Assembly: GCA_913774925.1 (NCBI GenBank)
Contig: CAJYKB010000087.1
Span: 1 to 59,899, forward strand
Origin: an uncultured Sphingomonas sp.
GTDB taxonomy: Bacteria > Pseudomonadota > Alphaproteobacteria > Sphingomonadales > Sphingomonadaceae
Direction: 5' to 3'
Length of the DNA: 59,899 nucleotides
Below, piece after piece: positions 46,022 through 54,561 of this stretch; position 1 is the stretch's first letter; each line of letters begins with the position of its first letter. The translations under genes and the position numbers were made by a program. The notes beneath the pieces were generated by a model. The model was not told the origin of the DNA. It searched no databases and saw only the letters and a list, made by a program, of their open reading frames with translations.

Positions 46022-46273
46022 ATGCTGCATTTCGAACTCGTCACGCCCGAACGCCTGGTCCGCAGCGACGAGGTGTATATGGTCACCGTGCCCGGCACCG
46101 ACGGCGACTTCGCGGTGCTGGAGGGGCATGCGCCCTTCATGTCGACGATCCGCGACGGCAACGTGCTGGTGCAGAAGTCGGAGAATGCCGCGCCCGAGAC
46201 GATCGCGATCCGCGGCGGCTTCGCCGAGGTGAACGCGCGCGGGCTGACCGTGCTGGCCGAGCACGCGGCCTGA
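46022..46273 (+). CDS. atpC: F1 ATP synthase subunit epsilon (short form)
   Basis: 83 residues. The N-terminal beta-sandwich domain is complete ([20 protein letters not shown] ... [18 protein letters not shown]), but the C-terminal helical hairpin found in 130-140-residue epsilon subunits is absent; the frame ends cleanly with TGA. In other bacteria that hairpin inhibits ATP hydrolysis, so here the inhibition must rely on something else, such as the zeta protein known in alphaproteobacteria. ATG 46022 after AAGGTAGAGAT. Confidence 0.93.
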   Translation: MLHFELVTPERLVRSDEVYMVTVPGTDGDFAVLEGHAPFMSTIRDGNVLVQKSENAAPETIAIRGGFAEVNARGLTVLAEHAA

Positions 46274-46397
46274 GGCGGACGTCTATGCGGGGCTGCCGCA
46301 GGTGACGGCGCCCGCCTGAGGCGGTGACGGTACGGCTGTCGCCATCCCGGCTCGACGCGAGACATCGGTGACGCTGATTCCGTGCCCGCCGGCGGAG

Positions 46398-46496
46398 ACG
46401 GGACCTTCGCAGAACCGATGCAACCGCGCTGAGAACACGCTGTGCTCCTGCCTGCGCAGGAGCACATTGAAGACGTTCGCAATGGTTCGGCGACGG
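46398..46496. mobile_element. MITE-like element, copy 3 (internally deleted)
   Basis: Left end GGACCTTCGCAGAACCGATG, right end GACGTTCGCAATGGTTCGGC, with only one of the two core hairpins, GTGCTCCTGCCTGCGCAGGA then GCAC (46442-46465). It matches copies at 31352 and 37405 apart from the missing middle. Lies in the 473-bp gap 46274-46746 between atpC and the convergent gluzincin gene. Confidence 0.5.
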
Positions 46497-46539
46497 TCGG
46501 TGTTCAGTGGCGGTGGGTTCGTAAGATAACGACATCCTA

Positions 46540-46571
46540 CCCAACTGGACCCCGGCCTGCGCCGGGGGACG
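46540..46571. repeat. Short palindromic repeat arm
   Basis: CCCAACTGGACCCCGGCCTG then CGCCGGGGGACG; the CCCCGGC/GCCGGGG core is a hairpin. The same arm type is found at 52909-52937 and flanks the element at 37405. The remainder of the gap up to 46746 shows no gene or other structure. Confidence 0.5.
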
Positions 46572-46746
46572 GTACGACCAAGGCTTTCTTCGTCCCTCAT
46601 CCGAACGCCGGGTCTCCGGACGTCGATCGACATCGGCAAATCGGACGCGTTTCATCGTCGGCGTCAGCCGCTAGGCTGTCACGGTCGGCACCATGACGCC
46701 CTGGACGGTGGCGACGGCGCGGAGTGTCGCGTCGTGCGGCGATCGT

Positions 46747-48288
46747 TCACGACTTGTCGTCGGCTTCCTGCGTCGTGTCGAAAGCATTGGTGAGGGCGGC
46801 GGTCGCGCCCTTAGCGTCGTTCGCGTCGAGCAGGGTCAGCACCTTCGTTGCCGCCGCGGCCATCCCGCCGCCATGCGGATCATAGGCGACGGTGCGCAGC
46901 GCCTTGCGCGCATCGGCAAGGTCGTTGCGCTGCAAGTCGATCATTGCCGCGGTCAAGGCGACGCCGCGATCGTAGCGCGCCGCCAGATGCGCGGCGAGCA
47001 GGCCGTCCTCCGCGTTCTTCGTCGGGGCGATCCCCTGCGCGCGATAGTTGAAGTAGAAGGCCGCCAGCGGCCACGGATCGCCAGGATCGACGGCATTGGC
47101 GCGGGTGAACCAGCGACGGATCAGGCGCCAGCGGTCCGGATCGGTCACCTTGTCGCGCGCGGCGATCGCCTGCTGCGCCATGCCGCGGTACATCATCGCG
47201 CGCGTCATCTTCGGATCGAGCGTCAGCGCGCGCGCAGCGGCGGCGTCTGATTCGTCGAAGCGGCCGCAGTCGTATTCGGCTTCCGCCAGCACGACCTGCA
47301 CCCGGGCGTCGTCGGGATAGCTTGCCGCGACCTTGCGCGCGGCGACCGCGACGCCGGGCGCGGTCTTCGCATCGACGCCGCGGGTCGAGCGGATCCGCAC
47401 CGGCATGATCGCGGCCTCGCCGGGGGTGAGCGTGCGCAGCGTCACCGGCTTGATGTCGAGCTTGTCGAGGGGAATGCCGACCGCGAGCAGGCGACGCTGC
47501 TGGACGTACCGGTTGAGGTCGTTATCCAGCTTGCGCAGGTCGCCGAACACCGCGGCGGCTTCCGTCGCGCTCTTCCCGCTGTCGAGCGCCGCGAGATAGC
47601 GGTCGAGGAGCCCGGCGCGGTCGCGGTCGAACGACAGATAATGCGTCAGCAGCCAGGCGCGGCCGTAGAAGCTCTGCGTTTCCTGATCGCTCATCCGGTC
47701 TTCCTGCGGCGAGCCCGTCAGCAATTCCTTCATCGGCATGGAGGCGGTGTCGAGTATGCCATAGGCGCGATAGAGCGGCGGCGCCCCGACCGTCATCTTG
47801 TTGCCCATCACGCGGGTGGGCGCGTTGAATTCGGCAAAGCCCTCCACGAACCATGTCGGCAAGACCGCGCCGCCCCAGGTATAGAACATGAAATGATGCG
47901 CATATTCGTGCTGGAGGATCGCGGTCGCCGAAAATTCGGTCGGGCCGCCGTCCGAACCGGAGCGGGGCACGAAGGCGACGGAACCCTCCACGCGCGGCAC
48001 GTAGAAGCCGGCGACGTTGGACGATCCGGCGAGCTTCGCCACGGCGCCGATGTTGCGCACGACATACACGGTGACGCGCTGCGCGGGCGTGGTGACGTCG
48101 GGCACCTTGCGCAGATAGCGCATCGTGCGGTCGAATCGCTCGAGATTGGAGGTGAACTCGGTCAGGCGCTCCGCCGTATCGTCGGAATAGACGATGAAAT
48201 GGGTCGAGGTGGCCTCATGCCATTCCGCTGCCGCCGGGGCTGCGATGAACGCGGCAGCCAACCATAGCATCCACGCATGTTTCTTCAC
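46747..48288 (-). CDS. Putative secreted gluzincin-type peptidase with TPR-like C terminus
   Basis: 513 residues. Signal peptide MKKHAWMLWLAAAFIAAPAA, cleavage likely before EWHEATSTH. A zinc-peptidase motif HEYAHH lies at 127-132, with a downstream Glu in WFVEGFAEF (about 146-154), the gluzincin arrangement seen in DUF1570-like proteins. From about 340 on, helical pairs such as DDARVQVVLAEAEYDCGRFD resemble tetratricopeptide repeats. Probably periplasmic or exported; substrate unknown. GTG 48288 follows GGGGGCCGATTC; longer upstream frames lack the signal-peptide start. Convergent with the atp operon. Confidence 0.78.
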   Translation of the reverse strand: MKKHAWMLWLAAAFIAAPAAAEWHEATSTHFIVYSDDTAERLTEFTSNLERFDRTMRYLRKVPDVTTPAQRVTVYVVRNIGAVAKLAGSSNVAGFYVPRVEGSVAFVPRSGSDGGPTEFSATAILQHEYAHHFMFYTWGGAVLPTWFVEGFAEFNAPTRVMGNKMTVGAPPLYRAYGILDTASMPMKELLTGSPQEDRMSDQETQSFYGRAWLLTHYLSFDRDRAGLLDRYLAALDSGKSATEAAAVFGDLRKLDNDLNRYVQQRRLLAVGIPLDKLDIKPVTLRTLTPGEAAIMPVRIRSTRGVDAKTAPGVAVAARKVAASYPDDARVQVVLAEAEYDCGRFDESDAAAARALTLDPKMTRAMMYRGMAQQAIAARDKVTDPDRWRLIRRWFTRANAVDPGDPWPLAAFYFNYRAQGIAPTKNAEDGLLAAHLAARYDRGVALTAAMIDLQRNDLADARKALRTVAYDPHGGGMAAAATKVLTLLDANDAKGATAALTNAFDTTQEADDKS

Positions 48289-48408
48289 GAATCGGCCCCC
48301 GCCCCTTGATCCAGGCAAGGCTAGATCATGCGGGGAGGGGCGCGCTACCGCTAACCCTGACGATCGTTGCCGCAACGCGCCCGCTTCGCCGGGGGGCGTG
48401 CGCAGCCG

Positions 48409-50055
48409 TCAGCGCTCCGCGATCGCGCTCAAGGTCGTGGCGGGGGTAATCTGCTCCACGTCGGTCTTGCAATGGAGCAGGCGGACGCCGGGTTGCGCCA
48501 TCGCGCGTTCGAGGGCGGGGGCGAACTCGGCGGTCGTCTCGACCGTCTCCGCCCAGCCGCCGTAGGCGCGCGCCAGCGCGGCGAAGTCCGGATTGGCGAG
48601 GCGGGTGGCGGAGGGGCGACCGGGGAACTCGCGTTCCTGATGCATGCGGATGGTGCCGTAGGTGCCGTTGTCGACGAGGATGACGAGCATGTCCGCGCCG
48701 TGCTGGATCGCGGTCGCCAGCTCCTGTCCGTTCATCAGGAAGTCGCCGTCGCCCGCCACCGCGACGACGCTGCGGCCGGGGCGGCGGAGCGACGCGGCGA
48801 CCGCGGCGGGGACGCCGTAGCCCATCGCACCCGCGGTCGGGGCCAGTTGCGTGCCCGGGCCAGCATAGCGCCAGTAGCGGTGCCACCAGCCCGAGAAATT
48901 GCCCGCGCCGTTGCAGATGATCGTGTCGGCTGGCAGCCGGGCACGCATCGCCGCAACGCACGGGCCGAGGTCGAGCGTCACGCCGTCTCGCGGGCGCGCC
49001 GTGGTCCATTCGCGATAGGCGGCGTTGGCGTCGGCGATGACCGACGTGACCGGGCCATCGATCGGCAGCAGCGCCTCGGCGAACTCCGCCATGCCCGCGC
49101 AGATCGCGAGATCGGTGGCGTAGGTGCGGTTCAGCTCGGCAGGATCGGGGTGGACATGGACCAGCCGCTGGCCGGGGTGATCCGGGGTAATGAGCGTATA
49201 GCCATCGGTGGTCGCCTCGCCCAGCCGCGCGCCCACGACCAGCAGCAGGTCGGCGTGACGCACGCGCTCCAGCAACGCGGGGTTGGGGCCGTAGCCGAGG
49301 TTGCCGGCATAGGCCGGGCAGTCGTTGGGCACCGCGTCCTGTCGGCGGAAGGCGGCGACGATCGGCACCCCCGCGTGCGTCGCCCAGACCGCGAAGGCGC
49401 CCGATGCGGCCTCGTCCCAGCCCGCGCCGCCGATGATGGCGAGCGGACGCTCTGCGGTGACGAGCAGGTCGCGCAGGTGATCGAGCGCGTCGGCATCCAC
49501 CGGCTGCGCTACCGGCTCGACGCGGGCGCGGTCGTGCGCGACGACCTCGTCCAGCAACATGTCCTCCGGCAGCGCCAGCACGACCGGGCCGGGGCGCCCG
49601 TTCATTGCGACGGCATAGGCGCGCGCGACATATTCGGGGATGCGCCGCGCGTCGTCGATCCGCGCCGCCCATTTGGCCAGCGGCGCGAACATCGCCTGGA
49701 AATCGACCTCCTGAAACGCCTCGCGGTCGCGGGTGCCGCGGTCGACGTCGCCGATGAAGAGGATCATCGGCTGCGAGTCCTGCATCGCGACATGCACCCC
49801 GATCGAGGCGTTGGTGGCGCCGGGTCCGCGGGTGACGAAGGCGACGCCGGGGCGGTGCGTCAGCGTGCCGTCGGCGCAGGCCATGAAGGTGACGCCACCC
49901 TCCTGCCGGCAGGTCACGACGTCGATCGCGGGCGTGTCGTGCAGCGCGTCGAGCACCGCGAGGAAGCTCTCCCCCGGCACGGTGAAGATCCGGTCGCAGC
50001 CCTGTGCGACGAGGTTGTCGACCAGGATCCGGCCGCCGTTGCGTGTGCTCTCCAT
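48409..50055 (-). CDS. Thiamine-pyrophosphate-dependent enzyme (acetolactate-synthase-like)
   Basis: 548 residues with the three-domain TPP enzyme layout. The catalytic Glu is Glu29 in FTVPGESFLA; the PYR domain has RGPGATNASIGVH; the central domain AIIGGAGWDEA; the PP domain carries the TPP/Mg motif GDGDFLMNGQEL near 433, ending at LVDNGTYG. It lacks clear features of true IlvB beyond the family, and no ilvN partner is near, so it may be a decarboxylase or carboligase of unknown substrate. ATG 50055. Divergent from the SMP-30 gene. Confidence 0.85.
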   Translation of the reverse strand: MESTRNGGRILVDNLVAQGCDRIFTVPGESFLAVLDALHDTPAIDVVTCRQEGGVTFMACADGTLTHRPGVAFVTRGPGATNASIGVHVAMQDSQPMILFIGDVDRGTRDREAFQEVDFQAMFAPLAKWAARIDDARRIPEYVARAYAVAMNGRPGPVVLALPEDMLLDEVVAHDRARVEPVAQPVDADALDHLRDLLVTAERPLAIIGGAGWDEAASGAFAVWATHAGVPIVAAFRRQDAVPNDCPAYAGNLGYGPNPALLERVRHADLLLVVGARLGEATTDGYTLITPDHPGQRLVHVHPDPAELNRTYATDLAICAGMAEFAEALLPIDGPVTSVIADANAAYREWTTARPRDGVTLDLGPCVAAMRARLPADTIICNGAGNFSGWWHRYWRYAGPGTQLAPTAGAMGYGVPAAVAASLRRPGRSVVAVAGDGDFLMNGQELATAIQHGADMLVILVDNGTYGTIRMHQEREFPGRPSATRLANPDFAALARAYGGWAETVETTAEFAPALERAMAQPGVRLLHCKTDVEQITPATTLSAIAER

Positions 50056-50143
50056 GGCCGAGGGGTGTAGCGGCACGCGCCGGACTTGCGAAGGCCTCGC
50101 GGTTGGTCGATCCTCGCCGGTGAAAAGAACGAAGGAGAGGATG

Positions 50144-51064
50144 ATGGCGGAATTCGAGCTGGTCACCGATGGCCTGCGCTTCCCCGAAGGCCCGGTGGTG
50201 ATGCCCGACGGCAGCATCGTGCTGGTGGAGATCGAGCCGGGGCGGATCACGCGGGTGTGGCCCGACGGGCGCAAGGAGACGGTGGCGGAGCCGGGCGGCG
50301 GCCCCAACGGGCTCGCCATGGGGCCGGACGGCAAGCTGTATTGCTGCAACAACGGCGGGTTCGAATATCTGGAAAGCAACGGGATGCTCGCCCCCCACGG
50401 CATCGCGAAGGATTATTCGGGCGGGCGGATCGAGCGGATCGATCCCGACACCGGCGCGGTCGAGGTGTTGTACCAGTCGGGGGATCACGGGGTGAGCTTG
50501 CGCGGCCCCAACGACATCGTGTTCGATGCGCACGGCGGCTTCTGGTTCACCGACCATGGCAAGGTGGACTACGAGAAGCGCTGCCACGACATCGTCGGCA
50601 TCTTCTATGCCAAGGCGGACGGCAGCTTCATCGAGGAAGTGGTGTTTCCGTCGAACAACCCCAACGGCGTCGGGCTGTCGCCGGATGGCAGCGCGCTGTA
50701 TGCGGCCGAGACCTACACCTGCCGGCTGATGAAGTTCAATGTGACCGCGCCGGGCAAGGTGGCGCCGGATGCGGGGCCGGGCGGGCCGGGCATCCCGCTG
50801 TATCGCCCGGCGGGGTACAAGTTCTTCGATTCGCTGGGGATGGAGGAGAGCGGCAACATCTGCGTCGCGACGATCGGGGAGAGCGGGATCAGCGTGATTT
50901 CGCCCACCGGCGAGCTGGTGGAGTTCGTCGCCACGCCCGACATCTTCACCACCAACATCTGCTTCGGCGGCGAGGACATGCGCGACGCGTACATCACGCT
51001 GTCGGGCACGGGGAAGCTGGTGAAGACGCGCTGGGCGCGGCCGGGGCTGAAGCTGCAATATTGA
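50144..51064 (+). CDS. SMP-30/gluconolactonase family protein
   Basis: 306 residues, six-bladed beta-propeller. Metal ligand Glu15 in RFPEGPVV, GPNDIVFDAHGGFWFTD and NPNGVGLSPDGSALYAAET correspond to the calcium-site segments. Likely hydrolyses a sugar or other lactone. ATG 50144 is preferred over ATG 50141 because AAGGAG is then 6 bases away. Divergent from the TPP-enzyme gene with 88 bp between starts, so the two may be co-regulated. Confidence 0.88.
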   Translation: MAEFELVTDGLRFPEGPVVMPDGSIVLVEIEPGRITRVWPDGRKETVAEPGGGPNGLAMGPDGKLYCCNNGGFEYLESNGMLAPHGIAKDYSGGRIERIDPDTGAVEVLYQSGDHGVSLRGPNDIVFDAHGGFWFTDHGKVDYEKRCHDIVGIFYAKADGSFIEEVVFPSNNPNGVGLSPDGSALYAAETYTCRLMKFNVTAPGKVAPDAGPGGPGIPLYRPAGYKFFDSLGMEESGNICVATIGESGISVISPTGELVEFVATPDIFTTNICFGGEDMRDAYITLSGTGKLVKTRWARPGLKLQY

Positions 51065-51070
51065 CGCCCG

Positions 51071-51322
51071 CGTCACCCCGGGCTTGACCCAGACCTCTGC
51101 GAAAGTCTTTTCGCAGGCTCCATCAGCCCCGTCACCCCGGACGTGTTCCGGGGTCTACCGTTCCGCAAAATCAAGGATTTGTGAGTTTGCGGCACGGTGG
51201 ATGCCGGAACAGGTCCGGCATGACGATGGAGACTTTTGCAGAGGTCTCGGCTTGACCCGGGGTCCCGCTTCTTCTCTTCGCTACGGGGAACAGCGGAACC
51301 CCGGCTCAAGGCCGGGGTGACG
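51071..51322. repeat. REP-like repeat interrupted by a MITE-like insertion
   Basis: Outer arms CGTCACCCCGGGCTTGACCC (51071-51090) and CTCAAGGCCGGGGTGACG (ending 51322) are those of the 36001-36084 type. The continuation of the left arm (GGCTTGACCCGGGGTCCCGC) resumes only at 51249, after a 158-bp insertion. GGCTTGACCC occurs on both sides of the insertion (51081-51090 and 51249-51258), a 10-bp duplication. This fills the 291-bp gap between the SMP-30 and HAD genes. Confidence 0.8.
51091..51248. mobile_element. MITE-like insertion with terminal inverted repeats
   Basis: 158 bp. Left end AGACCTCTGCGAAAGTCT, right end (inverse) AGACCTCTGCAAAAGTCT, 17 of 18 matching. Flanked by the 10-bp direct repeat GGCTTGACCC. 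The interior (51130-51225) is itself a palindromic repeat of the 547-642 type. The terminal repeat resembles the AGACCTTTGC ends of the copies at 31352 and 37405. Too short for a transposase, so any movement must have been by an enzyme encoded elsewhere. Confidence 0.72.
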
Positions 51323-51355
51323 ATGGTCCAGGATGAGGAAAGCCAAGGAGCCTAC

Positions 51356-52006
51356 ATGCGCGATACCGTGATCTTCGACTTCGGCGGCGTCATCACCTCG
51401 TCTCCGTTCGAGGCGTTCAACCGGATGGAGCGCGAGCGCGGGCTGCCGCACGATCTGGTGCGGCGGATCAACGCGACCAACCCCGATACGAACGCCTGGG
51501 CACGTTTCGAGCGGGCGGAGATCGATGCCACCGGGTTCGACGCGACCTTCGCCGAGGAGGCGCGCGTGCTGGGGCACGAACTGCGCGGCGAGGATGTGCT
51601 GGCGCTGCTGTCGGGCGATGTCCGCCCGCGGATGGTGCATGCGCTCGACTGGCTGAAGGCCAATGGCTACCGGCTGGGGTGCATCACCAACAACGTGCCC
51701 GCCGGCGAGGGTGCGGGCATGTCGCGCACTGCCGAAAAGGCCGCGGCGGTGGCGGCGATCCTCGCACGGTTCGATCATGTGATCGAATCGAGCAAGGTAG
51801 GCATCCGCAAGCCCGATCCGCGCATCTATCGCATGATGTGCGACACGCTGGACCGCGCGCCGGAGCGGTGCGTGTACCTCGACGACCTGGGCATCAACTG
51901 CAAGCCGGCGGCGGCGATGGGGATGACCGCGATCAAGGTGACGGGCGAGGGGCAGGCGCTGGACGCGCTGTGCGAGGCGTTGGAGATCGAGGCGGGGCAT
52001 TTCTGA
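51356..52006 (+). CDS. HAD-IA family hydrolase
   Basis: 216 residues. Nucleophile Asp8 in IFDFGGVITSSPFEAF; motif II Thr in CITNN; motif III Lys in SSKVGIRKPDPRIY; motif IV in YLDDLGINCKPA. The DFGGV form and following residues resemble the HAD domain of acyl-CoA dehydrogenase-family (ACAD10/11) and epoxide hydrolase N-terminal domains, suggesting a link to acyl-CoA metabolism, consistent with the CoA-transferase genes that follow. ATG 51356 after AAGGAGCCTAC. Confidence 0.87.
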   Translation: MRDTVIFDFGGVITSSPFEAFNRMERERGLPHDLVRRINATNPDTNAWARFERAEIDATGFDATFAEEARVLGHELRGEDVLALLSGDVRPRMVHALDWLKANGYRLGCITNNVPAGEGAGMSRTAEKAAAVAAILARFDHVIESSKVGIRKPDPRIYRMMCDTLDRAPERCVYLDDLGINCKPAAAMGMTAIKVTGEGQALDALCEALEIEAGHF

Positions 52007-52079
52007 CGCCCGGCGGCGGCTTGCCCGCTCCCGGCGGCGCGGCTAGTCCGTCGCCGGTTATCGAGAGAGGGTCACGCGC

Positions 52080-52793
52080 ATGAAGAAGCTCTACGCCGAC
52101 GCGGCCGCCGCGCTGGACGGGCTGCTGTTCGACGGGATGACGGTCTGTGCCGGCGGGTTCGGGCTGTGCGGCATCCCGGAGCGGCTGATCGACGCGATCC
52201 AGGCGGCGGGGACGAAGGACCTGACGATCGCCAGCAATAACGCCGGCATCGACGGCGAGGGGCTGGGGAAGCTGCTGCGCACGCGGCAGGTCAGGAAGAT
52301 GATCTCCAGCTATGTCGGTGAGAACAAGGAGTTCGAGCGGCAATATCTGTCCGGCGAGCTGGAGGTGGAGTTCTGCCCGCAGGGGACGCTGGCGGAGCGG
52401 TGCCGCGCGGGCGGGGCGGGCATCCCCGGTTTCTATACCAGAACCGGCGTCGGCACTTTGGTGGCCGAGGGCAAGGAGGTGAAGACCTTCGACGGGGAGG
52501 ATTACATCCTGGAGCGTGGCATCCGCGCCGACCTGTCGATCATCAAGGGCTGGAAGGCGGACGAGAGCGGGAACCTGATCTTCCGCAAGACCGCGCGCAA
52601 CTTCAACCAGCCGATGGCGACCGCGGGCAAGGTGTGCGTCGCGGAGGTGGAGGAGGTGGTGCCGGTCGGGTCGCTCGATCCGGATCATATCCATCTGCCC
52701 GGGATCTATGTGAAGCGGATGATTGTGGGCGCGCCATACGACAAGAAGATCGAGTTCCGGCTGACGCGTCCGCGCGAAGGGACGGTGGCGTGA
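52080..52793 (+). CDS. scoA: 3-oxoacid CoA-transferase subunit A
   Basis: 237 residues. Class-I CoA-transferase alpha subunit: GMTVCAGGFGLCGIPERLI near the N terminus and the later FYTRTGVGTLVAEGKEVKTF and RKTARNFNQPMATAGKV segments. It transfers CoA from succinyl-CoA to acetoacetate or a related 3-oxoacid with the B subunit. The partner gene lies at 53926, separated by an acid phosphatase gene rather than directly adjacent. Could also be termed atoD/pcaI-like; substrate not provable from sequence. Confidence 0.9.
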   Translation: MKKLYADAAAALDGLLFDGMTVCAGGFGLCGIPERLIDAIQAAGTKDLTIASNNAGIDGEGLGKLLRTRQVRKMISSYVGENKEFERQYLSGELEVEFCPQGTLAERCRAGGAGIPGFYTRTGVGTLVAEGKEVKTFDGEDYILERGIRADLSIIKGWKADESGNLIFRKTARNFNQPMATAGKVCVAEVEEVVPVGSLDPDHIHLPGIYVKRMIVGAPYDKKIEFRLTRPREGTVA

Positions 52794-52845
52794 CCGCTCC
52801 CCTCCCTGCGGGGGAGGATCGCGACCAAGTGGGCTATCCCTATAC

Positions 52846-52937
52846 CACCCCGACTAAGGCCGGGGTCCAGATACGAAACGATGGCGGGACAGTCTCGGCG
52901 TCCCCCAACTGGATCCCGGCCTTCGCCGGGATGATGT
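52846..52937. repeat. REP-like repeat between scoA and the acid phosphatase gene
   Basis: Left arm CACCCCGACTAAGGCCGGGG then TCCAG; right arm CTGGATCCCGGCCTTCGCCG then GGATGATG. The right arm is a variant of the usual GGGATGACG end, and the change creates the ATGATG used as start of the next gene. Confidence 0.65.
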
Positions 52938-53926
52938 CGAGGGTTACGAAAGGATTTCCCAGACATCGGGGGGCTTCGGCGGCACTCCTGTTGCTGACGG
53001 GCTGCGCCACGACAGCTTTTCCGCCGGCGATGCCGATGCCGGAAACGGTCACGATCCTGACGCAGCCGGCACGACCGGGCGATATCGTACCGCCCGCCAT
53101 GGCCTATCTCTACGGCTCGGGGGAGGCGGCAGCGCTCAGCGAGCAGGCATATAACGGGTTGACCGCATATGTCCGCGCGACGATCGACAAGGCGCGTGAC
53201 GGGCGCGGGCGGCTGCCGAACCAGCGCGGCGAGGGGACGTTGCCGCGCTGGCCGCGATCGGTGGTGCTGGCGCCCGGGGCCACCGCCGCCACGGCCGACA
53301 CGCTGCCGTGCGGCACCCTGCCGCCGGCCGTCGTGCTCGATATGGACGAAACCGCGGTCCTGAACCTGGGCTACGAATATAACGATGCGCGCACCGGCGC
53401 GGTCTATGATTCCAGGCGATGGGAGCGGTGGGAGACGGGCGGCGCGGACAGGGTCGTCGCACTGCCCGGCGCGGTGGCGGCGTTCCGTGCGCTGCGCGCG
53501 ATGGGGGTGACGGTGGTCATCAACACCAACCGCTCCGCCGCGCATGCCGAGGATACCGCGCGCGCGCTGGCCCATGCCGGGCTGGGCGAATTCCGCCACG
53601 GCGAGACATTGTTCCTGAAGGGCGATGCCGACGGCAAGTCGGGCAAGGACGGACGGCGACAGGCGATCGCGGCGCGCTATTGCGTGCTGGCGCTGGTAGG
53701 CGACCAGCTGGGCGACTTCGCCGATCTGTTCAACCCGCCCGGTCCCGCACCGGCGCGGGGGCGGCGGATGCTGCCCAGCGTCGCCGCGCTGCGCGATCGA
53801 TGGGGCGCGGGATGGTTCGTACTGCCCAACCCGGTCTATGGCACCGGGCTGGGTACGGGATGGGACGATACGTTCCCGGAAGGCAAGCGCTGGAGCGACG
53901 ACGCCCCGGCGGAAGGAGCGAAATGA
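52934..53926 (+). CDS. HAD-type acid phosphatase, outer-membrane lipoprotein e(P4)-like
   Basis: 330 residues. Lipoprotein signal [20 protein letters not shown] ending in LTGC (Cys24). The catalytic DxD is in [10 protein letters not shown] (Asp136, Asp138), with INTNRS and the Asp-rich [13 protein letters not shown] later, as in class B/C acid phosphatases of the e(P4)/HEL type. It would act outside the cytoplasm on phosphomonoesters or nucleotides. The start codon (ATG 52934, or 52931) lies in a REP arm and has no ribosome site, so the N terminus is less certain. Its stop overlaps the scoB start region (ATGATG). Confidence 0.82.
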   Translation: MSRVTKGFPRHRGASAALLLLTGCATTAFPPAMPMPETVTILTQPARPGDIVPPAMAYLYGSGEAAALSEQAYNGLTAYVRATIDKARDGRGRLPNQRGEGTLPRWPRSVVLAPGATAATADTLPCGTLPPAVVLDMDETAVLNLGYEYNDARTGAVYDSRRWERWETGGADRVVALPGAVAAFRALRAMGVTVVINTNRSAAHAEDTARALAHAGLGEFRHGETLFLKGDADGKSGKDGRRQAIAARYCVLALVGDQLGDFADLFNPPGPAPARGRRMLPSVAALRDRWGAGWFVLPNPVYGTGLGTGWDDTFPEGKRWSDDAPAEGAK

Positions 53927-54561
53927 TGGCGTGGGATCGCAACGGCATGGCGGCGCGCGCGGCGAAGGAGCTGCGCGACGGCTATTACGTCAACCTGGGC
54001 ATCGGCATCCCGACGCTGGTGGCGAACAACATCCCCGACGGTATAACCGTGACGCTTCAGTCCGAGAACGGGATGCTGGGGATCGGGCCGTTCCCTTACG
54101 AGGACGAGGTCGATCCCGACCTCATCAACGCGGGCAAGCAGACGATCAGCGAGCTGCCGCAGAGCGCCTATTTCGGCAGCGAGCAGAGCTTCGCGATGAT
54201 CCGCGGCGGGCACATCGACCTGACCGTGCTGGGCGCGATGGAGGTGGCGCAGAACGGCGACATCGCCAACTGGATGATCCCCGGCAAGATGATCAAGGGC
54301 ATGGGCGGCGCGATGGACCTGGTCGCCGGCGTCAAGAAGATCATCGTCGTGATGGAGCACAATGCCAAGGACGGCAGCCCGAAGTTCATCCCCGAATGTA
54401 CGCTGCCGCTGACGGGCAAGAACGTGGTCGACATGATCGTCACCGACATGGCGGTGTTCCAGCGCGCCGATCACCAGTCCCCCTTCCGGCTGGTCGAGCT
54501 GGCGCCGGGCGTCACCGCGGACGAAGTCAGGGCGAAGACGACTGCGCATTACGAGGCGTAG
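53926..54561 (+). CDS. scoB: 3-oxoacid CoA-transferase subunit B
   Basis: 211 residues. The catalytic glutamate is Glu47 in [24 protein letters not shown] and [18 protein letters not shown] are typical B-subunit segments. ATG 53926 shares its first base with the phosphatase stop; the ATG one codon earlier (53923) is only 4 bases after GGAAGGAG, the second is at 7. Works with ScoA at 52080. Confidence 0.91.
   Translation: MAWDRNGMAARAAKELRDGYYVNLGIGIPTLVANNIPDGITVTLQSENGMLGIGPFPYEDEVDPDLINAGKQTISELPQSAYFGSEQSFAMIRGGHIDLTVLGAMEVAQNGDIANWMIPGKMIKGMGGAMDLVAGVKKIIVVMEHNAKDGSPKFIPECTLPLTGKNVVDMIVTDMAVFQRADHQSPFRLVELAPGVTADEVRAKTTAHYEA

Noticed and set aside
46009..46655. Minus-strand frames of 118-172 codons across atpC and the following gap
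   Set aside because: They are composed of repeat-derived strings and the antisense of atpC, with no ribosome site or family resemblance.
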